A DNA stretch of 64,000 nt from Hyphochytrium catenoides (lineage: Eukaryota > Sar > Hyphochytriomycetes > Hyphochytriales > Hyphochytriaceae), in contig FLMG01004374.1 in assembly GCA_900088475.1 (NCBI GenBank), forward strand, positions 154,108-218,107, read 5' to 3'. Made by a program: the position numbers and the translations under genes. A model generated the notes under the pieces. The model was given only the letters and a program-made list of their open reading frames with translations, had not been told where the DNA came from and searched no databases. This document shows, one piece after another, positions 25,438 through 37,600 of this stretch. Position 1 is the first letter of the stretch. Every line of letters starts with the position of its first letter.

Positions 25438-26947
25438 TCAAACTTCCCAACACTTGCTAATAGTGAGTTGGAAGGCTTCATCGTCAAAGACGAGGCAACT
25501 AATGTCTTCGCAATATTTCCGGAAGTCCTCAAGTTGCACTTTTCCTCCTCTCGCTTTCTCGATCTCCTCCCACTAAGGCGAAGTATTTTCCTTAGCGGCA
25601 GTCGAGGGTACAAATAAAGACTTTACATGCTTACCAGCGGATGGGTTCTAAAGTTTCTCCGGACAGCGTCCTCCGTTGTTGCTCCTCGTCGTACGTCGGG
25701 GTGTCTGGAAGCATCAAATAGCTTGAATAGAGCCGCAATTGTTACATTTCCTCCGCAGAGCCTCGATATATCCTGGTACACCCTTTCAATGGCTCCCAGC
25801 CGTTGTGGCTTGGCAGGGCCTCTTAACAGATCAAGGAACCTTTGAGTTTCCAAAGGTCCCTCTTTTCCCCTAGTTAGATAGCTCCAAGTCTGCGTACAAC
25901 GTGTCATTGCTGAGGAGGTGCCCTTCACTGCTATTTCTAGGTTCGCTACTGACCTGCTCTCTGTCTGCCTCGCTCAGACGGATTTGAATGTTCTCCCAGA
26001 GGGCGGTATACTGCTCCAATGTGATAGTCGGCCCACAAAGACTCTGGACCCTAGAAGGGAAGAGGCCATTGTGAAGTAGTCAACTACTGTGCGCCCTGAA
26101 GCTCCACGTCAGCATTGTAGCTTCCCTCTCCTACCTATTGCAAAAGTCACTATAGCAGTAATTTGCGAGCACTTTCTCTCTCAACTTCTCTACCGAAGGT
26201 GGAGCTCCTGGTAGCCAGCGAAGTACCTGGGTTCTGTAGAGCGGATTCACTCCTGCACATCCGAAGTCAAGAATGAGCAGACCCAAATACTACTTCGACG
26301 CGATTTGATCATCTGTCAACCTTACCATACGCCGTTTGCTTTTCAGTTTGATATCGAACTTGAGACATGACCGGAGTCTCTTTCGTCCATCGCTCACGAT
26401 AAGCTTCCATCTCCGCTGGAGGCATGCCGCCCTTAAGCTTGAAGCTGCTACCAAACTCTGAAACCTCTGGGTTGGCGGGGTCAGCGAATGAGGCGGCAGT
26501 GACTGTCTTCCACTTTTCGCTTGTCTGAGTTCGATCTGCGTTGATGATGTTGTTATAGTCAAATCTCTCTGCTGATTGCCCTATCGGTGAGCGGAGTGCG
26601 CCACCGTACTGCTCTCTATGTATGCCAGCTCCTGAGGTTGATTAGGACGAGGAATGGGTCATTTCTATTCTCTTTATAACTGGGCGATGATCTCGTCCAC
26701 AGACCTTCTTCCTGCATCTCCCTAGTCGTGGACCGAAACTGTTGACCTCCGGGGAAGCCGTTGGGCTTTAGAAGGGGATTATACTCCTCCTCTACCCAAT
26801 TTCCCTGCAAATCTACAACGTTAGGGCTAGGACCATTATCCTTTCCATCGGCACACTTACCAACTTAGTCCTAGAGCTGTACTGGTTCCTTCCTCCACGG
26901 AGCATGTTTGTTCCAGCAGGCTCATGCTGGCTTCGCTTTTTATGCAT
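25438..26947 (-). CDS. Calyphosin-like EF-hand protein
   Basis: Exons run leftward from ATG at 26947: about 26947-26867, 26809-26710, 26620-26328, 26252-26150, 26081-25960, 25928-25635 and 25574-25438. The N-terminal half has no known domain (NWVEEEYNPLLKPNGFPGG and neighbouring segments). The C-terminal half follows the calyphosin layout. PSVEKLREKVLAN matches the family's DPVEKLREQCLARG region, KLFDASRHPDVRRGATTED matches the diagnostic YDASRHPDV.GRKTEDE motif, and VQLEDFRKYCEDISC followed by ISKCWEV matches the final EF-hand and C-terminus. The usual acidic Ca2+-loop residues are largely lost, so it may not bind calcium. Calyphosin-like proteins are often ciliary. The penultimate intron and the unusual GTCTGT donor after MQEE are less certain. 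Confidence 0.7.
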
Positions 26948-27311
26948 CTTCGCACTTGGTCGGTCCTTGTGTAAGAAGCACTTGGACTCTAACAGACGAA
27001 CTTAACCAACAGCAGCTGATAATGAGTTTATTATGGCTGCCACTATCTTTAGTAAGTTGCGGTAGGCCTCTTATCTGTAGGTCGATTGATTGAACCTTTA
27101 TCTTGAAGCAGGATTTGCCATTAAGTGCTATTGGCCGCTTGATTTTGGCCGGCAATGGTTACGATGTTTATCGGCGAAGCTGTGAGAAACAGAGACAAGC
27201 TATACGAAGGTAGAATCATAGCGAACCCAGAGACAGGAATAGGAGAGAGAGAGAGAGTGAGAGAGAGAGAAAAGGAAAGGGACAAAGATTTTGAGGCAGA
27301 GAGAGGAAAAG

Positions 27312-27368
<57 letters not shown>

Positions 27369-28285
27369 GAAAGAAGAAATAAAAGGGAGAGGAGATGTGG
27401 GTAGGGAGCAAGAAGAGAGGAGCGGTGTTCGCAACCAACAAGAAATACTATCTCAAAGAAGCACAGGCATGTGCGGAGGACAGACAAAGGGAAACAGAAA
27501 GGGCAAAAAGACAGCTACAGAGACAGAAGGAAGAAAGACAGTCCGAGAGCTAGCCTTTATAAAGACGGCCGAGACGAGAAGCTAGCGGCCGGCCAAACTC
27601 AGAGCCATCATCCGCTCATAGCCCATTTTCTCTCAGTAACCGACAGCCGCAGAGCCGGTACCGGCAACCCACCAGCGGTGTGGTAATCCGTTCCCTCGGA
27701 GATTCAGTTACTGCAATCCAGTAACCGGACCTTGCATCCGGTCAGCTCAAGCCTTCACTCGGTTTGTTCGCGTGGTCGCCGTCATGAGTGAGAACTCCAA
27801 GGGAAAAGTTGATGAAGATTTTCGGCCAGTTCCTTCCTGCACGAGGTAGCAGAAGGCCAATCACTGATCAATCGTCCCGCCTTCATCAGAAGCTGAGTTC
27901 TCGAGATCAGACCCGACCCGACCTTGCACGTCTTCATGGCTACTCTATCACGCTGCGCTCTTACCCATCAGGATGCATCGTAGAAGGTGCTTCAGTGGGA
28001 TTAGATCTCACATGATAGGGTAGTACGACAGAATTGAGGCCCGCTCGGACAGGATCACAAACACGACGACCACGACATAAACCTTCCTGTGTAGCTAACC
28101 TCGCACTTGAACCCTTCTGCTCTACGCGAGCGGTGGTCTCGGTTGCAGCTTGTTCTAACATGGTGGATCTGGCTAACTATTTTGAGACTGGGACGAGCGT
28201 TGGGTAGGAAATAATTGATCGTCTCTGAACCTAATGTAGCCGTTGCCTGACCTGCCACGTATGTAGGTCGCTGCTGCTCATTCTT
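26948..28285. other. Divergent intergenic region with GA microsatellite
   Basis: About 1.3 kb between the starts of the calyphosin-like and PP2C genes. It holds a long imperfect GA/GAGA tract. The open frames there on either strand (27155-27382, 27121-27441) are translations of that repeat and not genes. A 5' untranslated exon of the PP2C gene may lie in the last few hundred bases. Confidence 0.5.
27240..27370. repeat. (GA)n microsatellite
   Basis: About 130 nt dominated by GA dinucleotides, broken by AAAGG and CAGAG variants. It lies upstream of the PP2C gene. A similar tract occurs near 34.4 kb. Confidence 0.9.
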
Positions 28286-30529
28286 ATGATCATCTTCTTT
28301 CCGGCCATCATTATTGGTCTGAAGGCTATTCTTCTTGATGCAAAGATGTAAGTGTGTCATAAGCCTTTCACTCTTTTCCTTCGCCATCCTCTTCCCAAAA
28401 CCACACCGTCTTCTCTGAAAGTAACCCCCGAAACCTGCTGTATGGCACAGTACCGGTTCGCCCACAAGTGTCTACAGAGCGACAAGGAATCCACCTATCA
28501 ATGGGGCTGTGTACTACCCATACGGCATATCGGAGATGCAGGTATTCGTACAGTCCAAGGCCTTCTTATCTCGATATTTCTTTTTTTTTGTTCAGTATTG
28601 AAGGGTCCTGATGCAGGGGAAAAGGCCTTACATGGAGGATCGGCACATAGCATTTGCAGACTTTGAAGGTAGTAGAGACAGCCACTACACCATGTCCTCT
28701 TTACTATTCATCGTTGATACTAAGCCCTCATTATTGTGCAGACGACAGCATGTCTTTCTACGGTGTTTTCGACGGCCATGGTGGGAGCACAGCCTCACAG
28801 TAAGCAGATATAAGAAGCAGACCATCCGCCTCTTATACCTTGCCTCTCTTTGACTACTACTACTCACCTTCTCCTGGATCTCACATTGTTCTTTTCCCTA
28901 CCGAACGTCCCTCAATCCAGATTTTGTGCCGATCATCTTCCCCAGAATCTTAGAGCGATGAGTACCTTGAAGTCGGATCCTGCAGAGTCACTAAAAACAG
29001 CCTTCCTTCTTACAGACAAAGCGGTAGGGCGTCCTTGGCCCTTCAGATAGTTCTCATCTTTGCAGCTATCCCATCATGTCTCGTTCTCCCAACAATTCCT
29101 TCTGCGCTTTGTCACCTCCTTGACTACGGCTCAAACTGTAGTGCTGGTTATCACACTTTGTCCCCTTTACGTCGTCATGTCATGTGCGTCATGTTGGTTT
29201 ATCTTCACCTTCATATTCTCTTCCACTGCTCATCCTCACATCAATGCCCTTCAATGTTCGTGTACCTATCTCCTTCTAATAGTACCTCGATCTGGCAAGT
29301 AAAAGGGGCTTGAATGACGGAACCACAGCTTTGGCCTTATTGGTCCATGGCGAGAACCTCTATGTTGCGAATGGTACGGGTTGTTAATCCTTTGAAAGGG
29401 AGACTTGACTTGTTGATGTTGATTCGTAGCTGGGGATTCCCGAGCCATACTAATTCAGAAGGGAGGCAAAGTGGTCCCTCTGTCCAATGACCACAAGGTC
29501 AGTAAGGGAGATGGCATTCGTTATAATACGGATGTGAGAGGGATAAGTGCTATAGGGAGGTTGCAAAAGACAGAGAGAGAGAGAATTGGAGGACGAAGGT
29601 GGCTGCTGGAGTCCGCGAAAGTGCTAGAAGAGAGAATGGAAGCGTTTCTCTCGAGGACATATTGATGGACTCAAGGCTGTCAAGGCTAAGGGTTATGGTC
29701 AATGCCAGAGTGGGGGCCGGAAGGCAAGGAGTGAGCGGATTATCATGCTTACGTCTCACTGTCATGTCCAGCCTAACCGACCCGACGAAAAGGAACGAAT
29801 CACGGCTGCCGGAGGACACGTCGTCTTCTGGGGCGTGTGGCGGGTAGAGGGCATTCTGGCAGTCTCAAGGTAAGGTGAATCTTTATTGAGGTCGACATAT
29901 ACTTTATGTGTGATGGTTGATCTTTGCGTGAGAGGCGCAGGCCTAGTTACGTTGGATAATAGTAGAAGGACTCTGACTCATTCGTTCAACCTTGAATCTT
30001 TATGCAGAGCCGTCGGTGACAGAATGCTGAAGGATTTGGTGACAGCAGAGCCTGAAATCCAAAGCTGGCGAAGGACAGAAGAGGATCTTTTTGTCATGTT
30101 GGCATCAGATGGTGTCTGGGATACATTGTCGAATGACGAGGCGGGAAGCATTGTGCTCAAGGCCACTGACCCCAAGGTAAGTGGAAGATGAAACGAGCCG
30201 ATTTTGATGAGGTCTTATCTTGGATAGAGGGCCAGAAACAAGGTTAGAAGCTAAAGGCTATCCACAAAGGACATTGAATGATGCGAGGGAGTAAGAACTA
30301 TGTTGGAGACTAAGGGGAAAGAGATATGAATGGGAAGATCCTGGCCATCTGCCACTGTGGAGGCTAACTTGGCTTTGCAATGCAGACAGCTGCTAGAGAA
30401 GTCATGGAAGAGGCTTATAATCGCGGTAGCCTCGATAATATCTGCGTGCTGGTAGTTGATATTCGTGCTCCGAGAGATAGTAAGAACGAAGAGCGTGAGG
30501 AGAGCATCGAGGATAAGAAAGAATTGTGA
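28286..30529 (+). CDS. PP2C-type Ser/Thr protein phosphatase
   Basis: PPM/PP2C enzymes remove phosphate from Ser/Thr using two metal ions. Exons: 28286-28347, 28451-28541, 28617-28668, about 28742-28799, 28921-29023, 29309-29374, 29430-29500, 29768-29871, 30007-30175 and 30386-30529. The first joins are phase-checked. Motifs in order are [92 protein letters not shown] and [10 protein letters not shown]. All metal-binding aspartates are present. The chosen start gives a hydrophobic N-terminus, [17 protein letters not shown], which could be a signal anchor. This first exon is inferred from splice phase alone, and the true start may be elsewhere. The C-terminus is a short Glu/Lys-rich tail. Confidence 0.88.
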
Positions 30530-30812
30530 ATATGCTTGAGCATACATACGTCCGTCCTTCATTCGTTTACCCTCCACACATTTCTTGATAAGCTGGTGCC
30601 TCTCATCTGGGCATTAATTGCAAATCGCGCCATCTGTCTTGCCTTTGCTGGTGGTGACTCAGGCTGGTGGAGACAGACCCTTAGCAGTGGTCACCATACA
30701 CCTCTCATAGCTGAGGATGCTGCCAAAGCATCCTCCAAACGAGCCAGCGTTGCTCACTGTTCCTATTCCTTCCAACCACTTTCGTTCCCTCGTAGAAATT
30801 GGCTGACTTCGC

Positions 30813-33800
30813 CTAAACGGTGAGGGCATAAGCTTCTTCCTCCTTCCTTAGCACTCCGTACTGTACGAGCAGCTCGAAGGTCTGCTTAGCTCCGGCATCC
30901 GATGGCATCTATGTACAAAAACTACCTTAGTAGCTATCATTGCGTGTAGGACATCTCTTGGGCAGGTTACCAATCGAACAGATAGAGGATCTCAAGCTCG
31001 CTGAGGGAGAGGAGGACGGCCACAACGGAGGAGTCGACACAGAGATTGAGATAGAAGCTGGCAAGGAGACTACGATAGTTGGTCCTGCACAGGGACTCAG
31101 TTCCCTTGAAAGAGCCGAAGATATAAAGAGTGAGCGTAGCTCCTCGCTACCTGAGGCAGAGCAGCCGTGGCTGTATACTGGCTAAGAAGTTCCATCAAGG
31201 TCTTCTCTACCGCGTGACCTTGAGCTGGGGGCACTAGAGCGCGAAGCAGCTTGATCACACGGCCCTTCATGTGTTTGTTTCTCTCTGATAGCTCCACCAA
31301 GCTGTGCTGGGACTGACAACAGCGGTTGATTACAACCCCTATGAAGGAGATAGTGGAGATAAGATAGCGATACCAGGCCTAGTTCATTCTGAGCCTCCCG
31401 AAGTCTGTCGTCGATATTCTTGATCGCAGACTGCAGCTGAGAAATTGTTTAGCATCCTGAAAGAAGGTCTGACGAAGTTAACCCAACGAGGCAGTAAAGC
31501 TTGACATTGCAATAAAGCGAGACAGACGAACAAGCAGTATATAACCGATAGGTTGCAAGCGCCATGATCGAGATCATAGACCATACGATGATGCACACTT
31601 ATAATGTTGGGACTAAGTGCTCACCATATCCTGTGAGCTAAGCTCCTCGAGCGAGCTCCTAAGCAACGAGGCCTGCTTTTCCATCTGGTGCAGATTTGCT
31701 TTGGCTGTTTAGAGAGAAATGCGCGGAGAAAGCGAGCGTTAGGTCAATGTCAGACTCTTTGATAGCGCACTGCATCACTTCTAAGCTGGAGAGAAAGCCG
31801 GTGTCTCCTCTCGGTTATTTTATGTTTCAAGCCAGGAGCGCTGACATAAAAATAAGCAGCATGAGACCGTGATACCTTTCTCTAGATACAGGATCCTTTT
31901 CTGGTGTCTCTCCTCTTCTTCAGAGTACTTCCTCTTTTTGCCGACATTAGCTGCTTCTTCTTCGTTAGCTTTCAGTGCTGCCTCCTTCTCTCCAAGCTGA
32001 GCCGTCAGTTCCTCTTGTTGCCCCTGTTACCAGACCGCAGAACAATTAGTACTCGAGCTGCTTTCGTATAGTCTAATATGACAAAGTTCCTGATGCAGTT
32101 CTAGACAATAGTTCCAGCTGCTGTTGGGCAAGAGGAGAGCTGGACAAGTCCTCTTCTTCTCCCCTTCTCTGCCACTCGCCGCATCTTTCCCTGGCCTCTC
32201 TTCTCCTTTCGGGTTGCTCTTCCCCTACGAACCCTACCAAAATGATCGGCAGTGCAGCTGCGTCCCCTATAAATGGAACTCTCTTCAAGAATGCCCCCCT
32301 TTTAGTTGTAATGACCTACCAGAAGCTCTGAGAGTTCTTGCTGTGCGTTTTGGAGCTCTGTTCTCACTTCCTGTGCCCGCCGTTCAAATCCCTGTTCCTC
32401 CCCACGTTCCCATTGTTGTATGCGAGACAGTAGGTCTTCTCGCTTGGCCGACGCCGCTTGCAGCCGCTACAGAGGGGTCATGAGACTTCACCTCTTGGCA
32501 GATGATGATGACACAAAATTTCGCACGCAAAGGGACAAACTGCCAAGAGATCTGCAGAGGGGGCCTTCAAGCAAGAAACGGTGTACATCGGGAGCAGAGA
32601 AATTCTTACGTTTTCAACCTCTCTGAGGTCTTCTTCCAAGCGTTGTAGCGTTTGGTTGCGCTCCATCTACAGAATAGTTTGTCCAGAGAGACAGAGAAGG
32701 ACGTCGCCTATCAGGGCATGGCAGCGCAAGTCACAGGCACTATGAGATAGGAACCCTGACCTGGAGGCTTTCTTCCAACTGGGAAGCGGTCAGCCGCAGC
32801 TAGAGAGACAAGCACAAGGGGCCGAAGTGGATGTTACCGATAAGAGACAGAGATAGTTATAGATATGGTCTACGCTGTGATTGAGGGTGCCTTCAAACAG
32901 CTAGGCAGCCCATTAGGCAAGGAACAAAAATTAGACCACTCACATCCGCTGACTGTCTGCGTCTTTCTGTCTCGAGAGCCTTCTTTTCAGCCGCAGCACT
33001 CTTAATTGCTTCATTCGCTACAAGGAGGAGAAAGGGAGGAGCCTTCAGGAGCTGGAGGATCGAAGACCGCTCATAGGGCGAAGAGAGGGCAAGGAGAATA
33101 TAGTCTGATTGTAAGAAATAAAAAAGTGTGGCGTCTGTACAAGGAGGTTAGGGGATCTGTACCTTCCTTCAATAGTTCTTCCAAAAGGATCAACTTCTCC
33201 TTAGACTTGGAAGTTGACAGCGTCTGCAGGTCTGATTCAGAGACTAGACGGTAGACCTAGAAGCAATCATAGTGAGCAAGCCAGGCCTTATATAACACAC
33301 CAGCCGTCCTGACGGCTCGATGCTTAAGCCAGGCCACATGTAGAATGGGGATGGGGCTACTGAATGACAGAGAGATTATCCAACAGATGGGAGGTGACAA
33401 AAATGGAGCATATCGAGGGGCCTTCAAAACAAACCACGACGAGAGCCTCGGCCGAGCTCATCACGCACCAGTTGTGGCCTCTTACTGCTAAGAATCTCTT
33501 TAGTTACAGCCTCCTGTTGCTCGAGTGTGGAGTTGACATTACGGATCTAGAGACATGGAGTTAACGGACGGCTCCCTTCCACATTGCCGTCTTTGGAGAA
33601 CTCGTTTCGAAGGTGTTCAAACATAAAGAAGAAGGGTATCCTCCCATCCGCGGTGCAAGACTTCATACGCCCGCCTTGGTCAGGGCTTTCCCTACCTTCT
33701 CGTAGATCGCTTGCAGCTGAGACAGTGCTTGCTCCAGAGCTGGCGCTCGGTTCTCGCTCATTGTTCCCGCTTATCCCGCTCTTGGCAGGAGGGAAGGTCA

Positions 33801-34060
33801 AGAAGGCGAAAAGGAGATCTAGTCTCCTCTAGTGCCGAACCAGAACGATCGCACGCGGACTATTGGTTTCCAGCGTTCTGCAATACGGTGAATCTTTCAC
33901 TCCCTGTCTCTACGGACGGCTAATGTCATGAACTTTCCTTGCACTCCTGGCCTGGCCTCCTGGCTGAAAGGCTCTCCTGCACGAAAGGACGTCCTCGTAG
34001 TTTGAGCGGTGGAAGGAGAACCACAACGAGAGCCAAGAGAAGAAGCACCCAGGCGGGAAG
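30813..34060 (-). CDS. Multi-exon coiled-coil protein
   Basis: Leftward chain of small exons, nearly all heptad-rich. From 5' to 3' the readable pieces are near 34.0-33.94, 33.77-33.70, 33.54-33.49, 33.25-33.16, 33.02-32.94, 32.80-32.76, 32.67-32.61, 32.46-32.32, 32.03-31.88, 31.70-31.63, 31.45-31.39, 31.30-31.15 and 30.91-30.813 kb. Examples are EQALSQLQAIYEK, EELTAQLGEKEAALKANEEE and ISQLQSAIKNIDDRLREAQ. The C-terminal exons are less coiled (KGRVIKLLRALVPPAQG) and the protein ends FELLVQYGVLRKEEEAYALTV (shown in part: VQYGVLRKEEEAYALTV). The N-terminus is Ser/Arg-rich and its start codon is unresolved. A filament-forming, centrosomal or ciliary role is plausible from the coiled coil alone, and no family was recognised. 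Most joins are supported by frame and splice sites, not proven. Confidence 0.6.
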
Positions 34061-34666
34061 AGAGACTGAAGAGGTCGTAGTTCCTAACGACCGAGACAGA
34101 GTGACGGGCGCCTTGCCTTGTGTTTTGAATTCACACGCCGCCGCGGGAAGTAAATGCCGCCCATAATTATGGTTATCACAGATAAGTAGCTATATTAACC
34201 CTAAGTCACTAGCTCTAGCAATACCCATAGGAAACTGTGAAATATGGGCCTTCAAGGTTTTATGGGAGGGGCAGCATGTGGGTAATAAGGGCGTTACAAA
34301 AATGTTCTATCGTTCGCAGTGAAGAAGCCGTCGCCGATGCGCGTCCATCGAGGAGAGAGACTGGGTCAGAGTGAGGAGGAGGAGGAGGAAGAGAGAGAGA
34401 GAGAGACAGAGACAGAGAGAGAGAGAGAGAGACAGAGAGAGAGAGACAGAGAGAGAGAGACCTGGACCGGAGACCCATAGATAAGAGGTTGCCCTCGAGA
34501 TCGACATAGGAGGCACAGAGAGCAATATAATGCATAGAGCCGATCTCGGTAGGGTTGGCCGCGTGGCTGCTTTGTGTTGGCTTCTTAGGACCGTACATGT
34601 TGGGATGAAAGGCGAGATGGGCCAGCTGGTAAGGGTAGCAGCACTTTAGCGCCCCTGGACCCAAGG
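34061..34666. other. Divergent intergenic region with GA microsatellite
   Basis: About 600 nt between the coiled-coil gene and the TPR-IQ-LRR gene, likely holding both promoters. The only distinct element is the GA repeat near 34.39-34.46 kb. An open frame on the minus strand at 34260-34739 is largely a translation of that repeat. Confidence 0.5.
34388..34462. repeat. (GA)n microsatellite
   Basis: About 75 nt of GA dinucleotides broken by CAGA units, 200 nt upstream of the TPR-IQ-LRR gene start. Confidence 0.9.
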
Positions 34667-37600
34667 ATGCCAATGGCTCCATCACCTGGAAGGAGAGACG
34701 AGGGGTCTGATAAGGCCCTTTACCTTCCCAAGGCGACAAAGTCCAACACTCTAACCGGCAAAGGACGTTTTTTCAGAGCAGTAAGCCGGAAGATTGTGTC
34801 CATCCTTGAACGCAAGCGAAGACTGGCAGTCGGCGCATCTGCCGCCAGACTGGACATGAAGCTGGGCTGCTGGCTTTATAAACTGGAGGATTATGGAAAG
34901 GTACTAGTCGTGCGACGCGCTCTAACGCGGTCAATCTTCTGCTTCCTGTGACTCGATAACCCCATAGAAGTGCATCTGCTCAACAGTCTGGTTATCCTTT
35001 GCCTGTCTCTCACTTCAGGTCTTCGTCCTCCCTGCTTGTTTTGCGTCTTACACAGTTCTCTTCGAGATCAATCCTATACCACTGAACTTACGGTCCCGCT
35101 TGATTTTCCCCAGGCCCTTCAGAGCTTCCGCAAGGCACAAGAGTACGGAGCTCCCGTTCAAGGCACCGCTCTCTTGCACTTCGGTGGGTCGCAACTCCCT
35201 CCTTCTCTGGTTCACCTTAGTAGCTGCCGCGCATACTTTCCAAAAGGCTGGCTTATGCGATGTGCTAAGCCAATACTCTTCTGCTCTCTATACTCGTCCG
35301 CTGCTCGACTCTGCCCCCATCTTACTTGCAGCGGACGCATGCTACAAAATGTATTTAGACACGGCAGAAAGGGCTGACCTGCTCCAATGCCAGTCCTTAT
35401 ATGCGGTCAGTATCTAATGCGGAACCTCTCAGAGCTTTTGCAAGCTTTCTCGTTGAGCTCTCCCACCTATTGGTCTGACCCTCTTCACTTAGAGAACTTC
35501 ACGTCCCTTGACATCTTCGTGAAGGGGTTGCAGCGATAGGGCTTCTCCTTCTATCTCCAACATCGCTAATGTGCCTTCCATGCCTTCGCTCTTTACTCAT
35601 CGTCGTCCTGATTACGCTGTGTCTCTTACGTATCTATCTACCTCTTGCATCCGTGTGCAGGCTGCTTCGAAGCACGTCAGTTATGTCAATAATCAGACTG
35701 TGATCCTTCGGATGGCGCTGGTGTACCAGCACCTGCAGCAGATGAGAGGGTCTCTAGCGATTTTGTCCCATTTCGCCCAGGTGGACTCCACTCGTTGTCT
35801 TTCTGTTTCCTTTCTCCTTAGCAAGGATATATACGCGCTTTGTTAGATCTTGATGGGCGAGGAGAGAATTATAGCAGTTAATGCACGGAAGTGACCAAGT
35901 AAGAGAATGGGATGAGGTTGGATAGAAAGAGTGACGCTTAGACCATGGGCGGTTAGGAGCCTTACCTCTGACGAACAGAGTGATGAGCACGATCATCTAA
36001 TACTATGTGGTCGATTAGGCTTTTCCACATTCGGAAAAGATGAGCGAGGCTCTTCTCCTCTCGGTTAGTGCGATTTTCCATATAGAGAGTAGGCTTAGAA
36101 GAGTCCAAGAAGCGAAAAGAGAGGAGCTCAAGAGGCAGGGAAAGGAAGTGCCGCCTTCCTCAGTGTCAGCAAGCAGTATTGTGCACCTACGGCAGGCGAT
36201 TGTGTACATGAAGTTACTGGAGAGGCATAGGCACCTGGTTAGAAGAGAGTGGCAGCACTCTCACGCGCTACCTACCCTATCCCTCCTCTATTTGTGAGCT
36301 TTCTACCCTTCCTCACGCGCTCATTCTCTCTCTCTTCTTCAGTCTCTCTCTTGTTTTCTTTCCCACGGTCTCTTCACCCAACTTTTAACTATTGTCTCCT
36401 TTATTTCCCGATGACCATATTTCTACGGGGCTCCAAGAGGGACATTGCCTCTTTGGCGTACTGCTCTGCTGAGATCCTTTTTAATAGAATTTACAGGACC
36501 TGTCAGAGACGGAAGTGAAGGTCATCTTTGCTCGGTTGCAGGAATTTCTGGGAACAGCAGAGTCCCTACAGACGGCTCAAGGTCCGTTTGCCTCGAAATT
36601 CACTGAGCCATCCTTAAATCTATCCTCCGTCAGCTTGCAACCTGCTCCTTCCCTACAGCTCGGACAGTTCGTATGCTCAGCTCTCAGATTACAAGCTGTG
36701 CTTTGATTGATAAATAGTTTATGCTGAATGAGTAATCCCTCGCCGCTGAAAAAGCAAGAAGACCTTCTCTTCTGAACTGCGAACGCCTCTGCGTCGATTG
36801 CAACTTTTTTCTTCTGCTATAATGCTGACGGGCTGGCGTAAGACTTCTATCAGCAGATCTACTGGTCAATTTTGGACAGGCAACCAAGTTCACGTCAACG
36901 AATGACCTTTGCGAACTGGTCCAGGAGCCCTGATCACTGGATCATGTGGGCCAAGGTTGCGTTTTATTGGCCCGCTCGTTTCCCTTCACTTCTTCTGAGT
37001 GTTTAGTCGTCGTCGACCTCGCCATTCTACTTTCCCCTTTCTTCTTCCTCTCCGCTGTCTTGACTTCCCCTGCTACATCTCCGAAAGGGTGGACAATAAG
37101 ATCGTTCCCATACGAGTCTTGCGGTCACTCAGTAAAGGGTTCTTAACCTGTTCCTAACTCCGTTTGGCGTACATTATAGACTTTCATGAAGCTTCAGTGT
37201 TATACCTTCGCTCTGGATTTCTTAGAGGAGGCCATAAGCCGCTTGCCGAACGCAACTCCAATTGAAGCCGGAGAGGGGAGCACTGCTCTCTTCTCATCCT
37301 TTGGCAGCATCGAGCCAGAGAGGTCATTTTGTCTCCTCTATGCGGATTGCAATTATCGTCTTGGTAATACCAAGCAGGCCGAGGATGCTGCAGTAAGGAT
37401 TATAAGGAAACGAGCTTTCTGCCAAAGCTTAACCCCTTCACTAAATATTGCCTCCACTCCAATCGTGTCTGCAGGAACGGGCTCTCCGTTTGACGCCTTA
37501 TGACAATGAAGTGCGAGAGAGGCTTGTGAAGTACAACGGAGGGCGTTGGAGGTAAGAGTACGATAAGCTGAACCCGATGGACTTATAGTCCTTTGCCACT

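Noticed and set aside
27121-27487. Overlapping open frames rich in Ser-Leu or Arg-Glu near 27.2 kb
   Set aside because: They translate the GA microsatellite on both strands. The length and bias come from the dinucleotide repeat, with no domain or splice support.
30940-31185. Forward acidic open frame opposite the coiled-coil gene's 3' part
   Set aside because: It lies within an intron and exon of the minus-strand gene, whose C-terminal exons join in phase. No splice sites or start context support a forward gene.
34260-34739. Minus-strand 159-codon frame before the TPR-IQ-LRR gene
   Set aside because: Its core is a Ser-Leu run from the GA repeat, and it overlaps the start of a better supported gene on the other strand.
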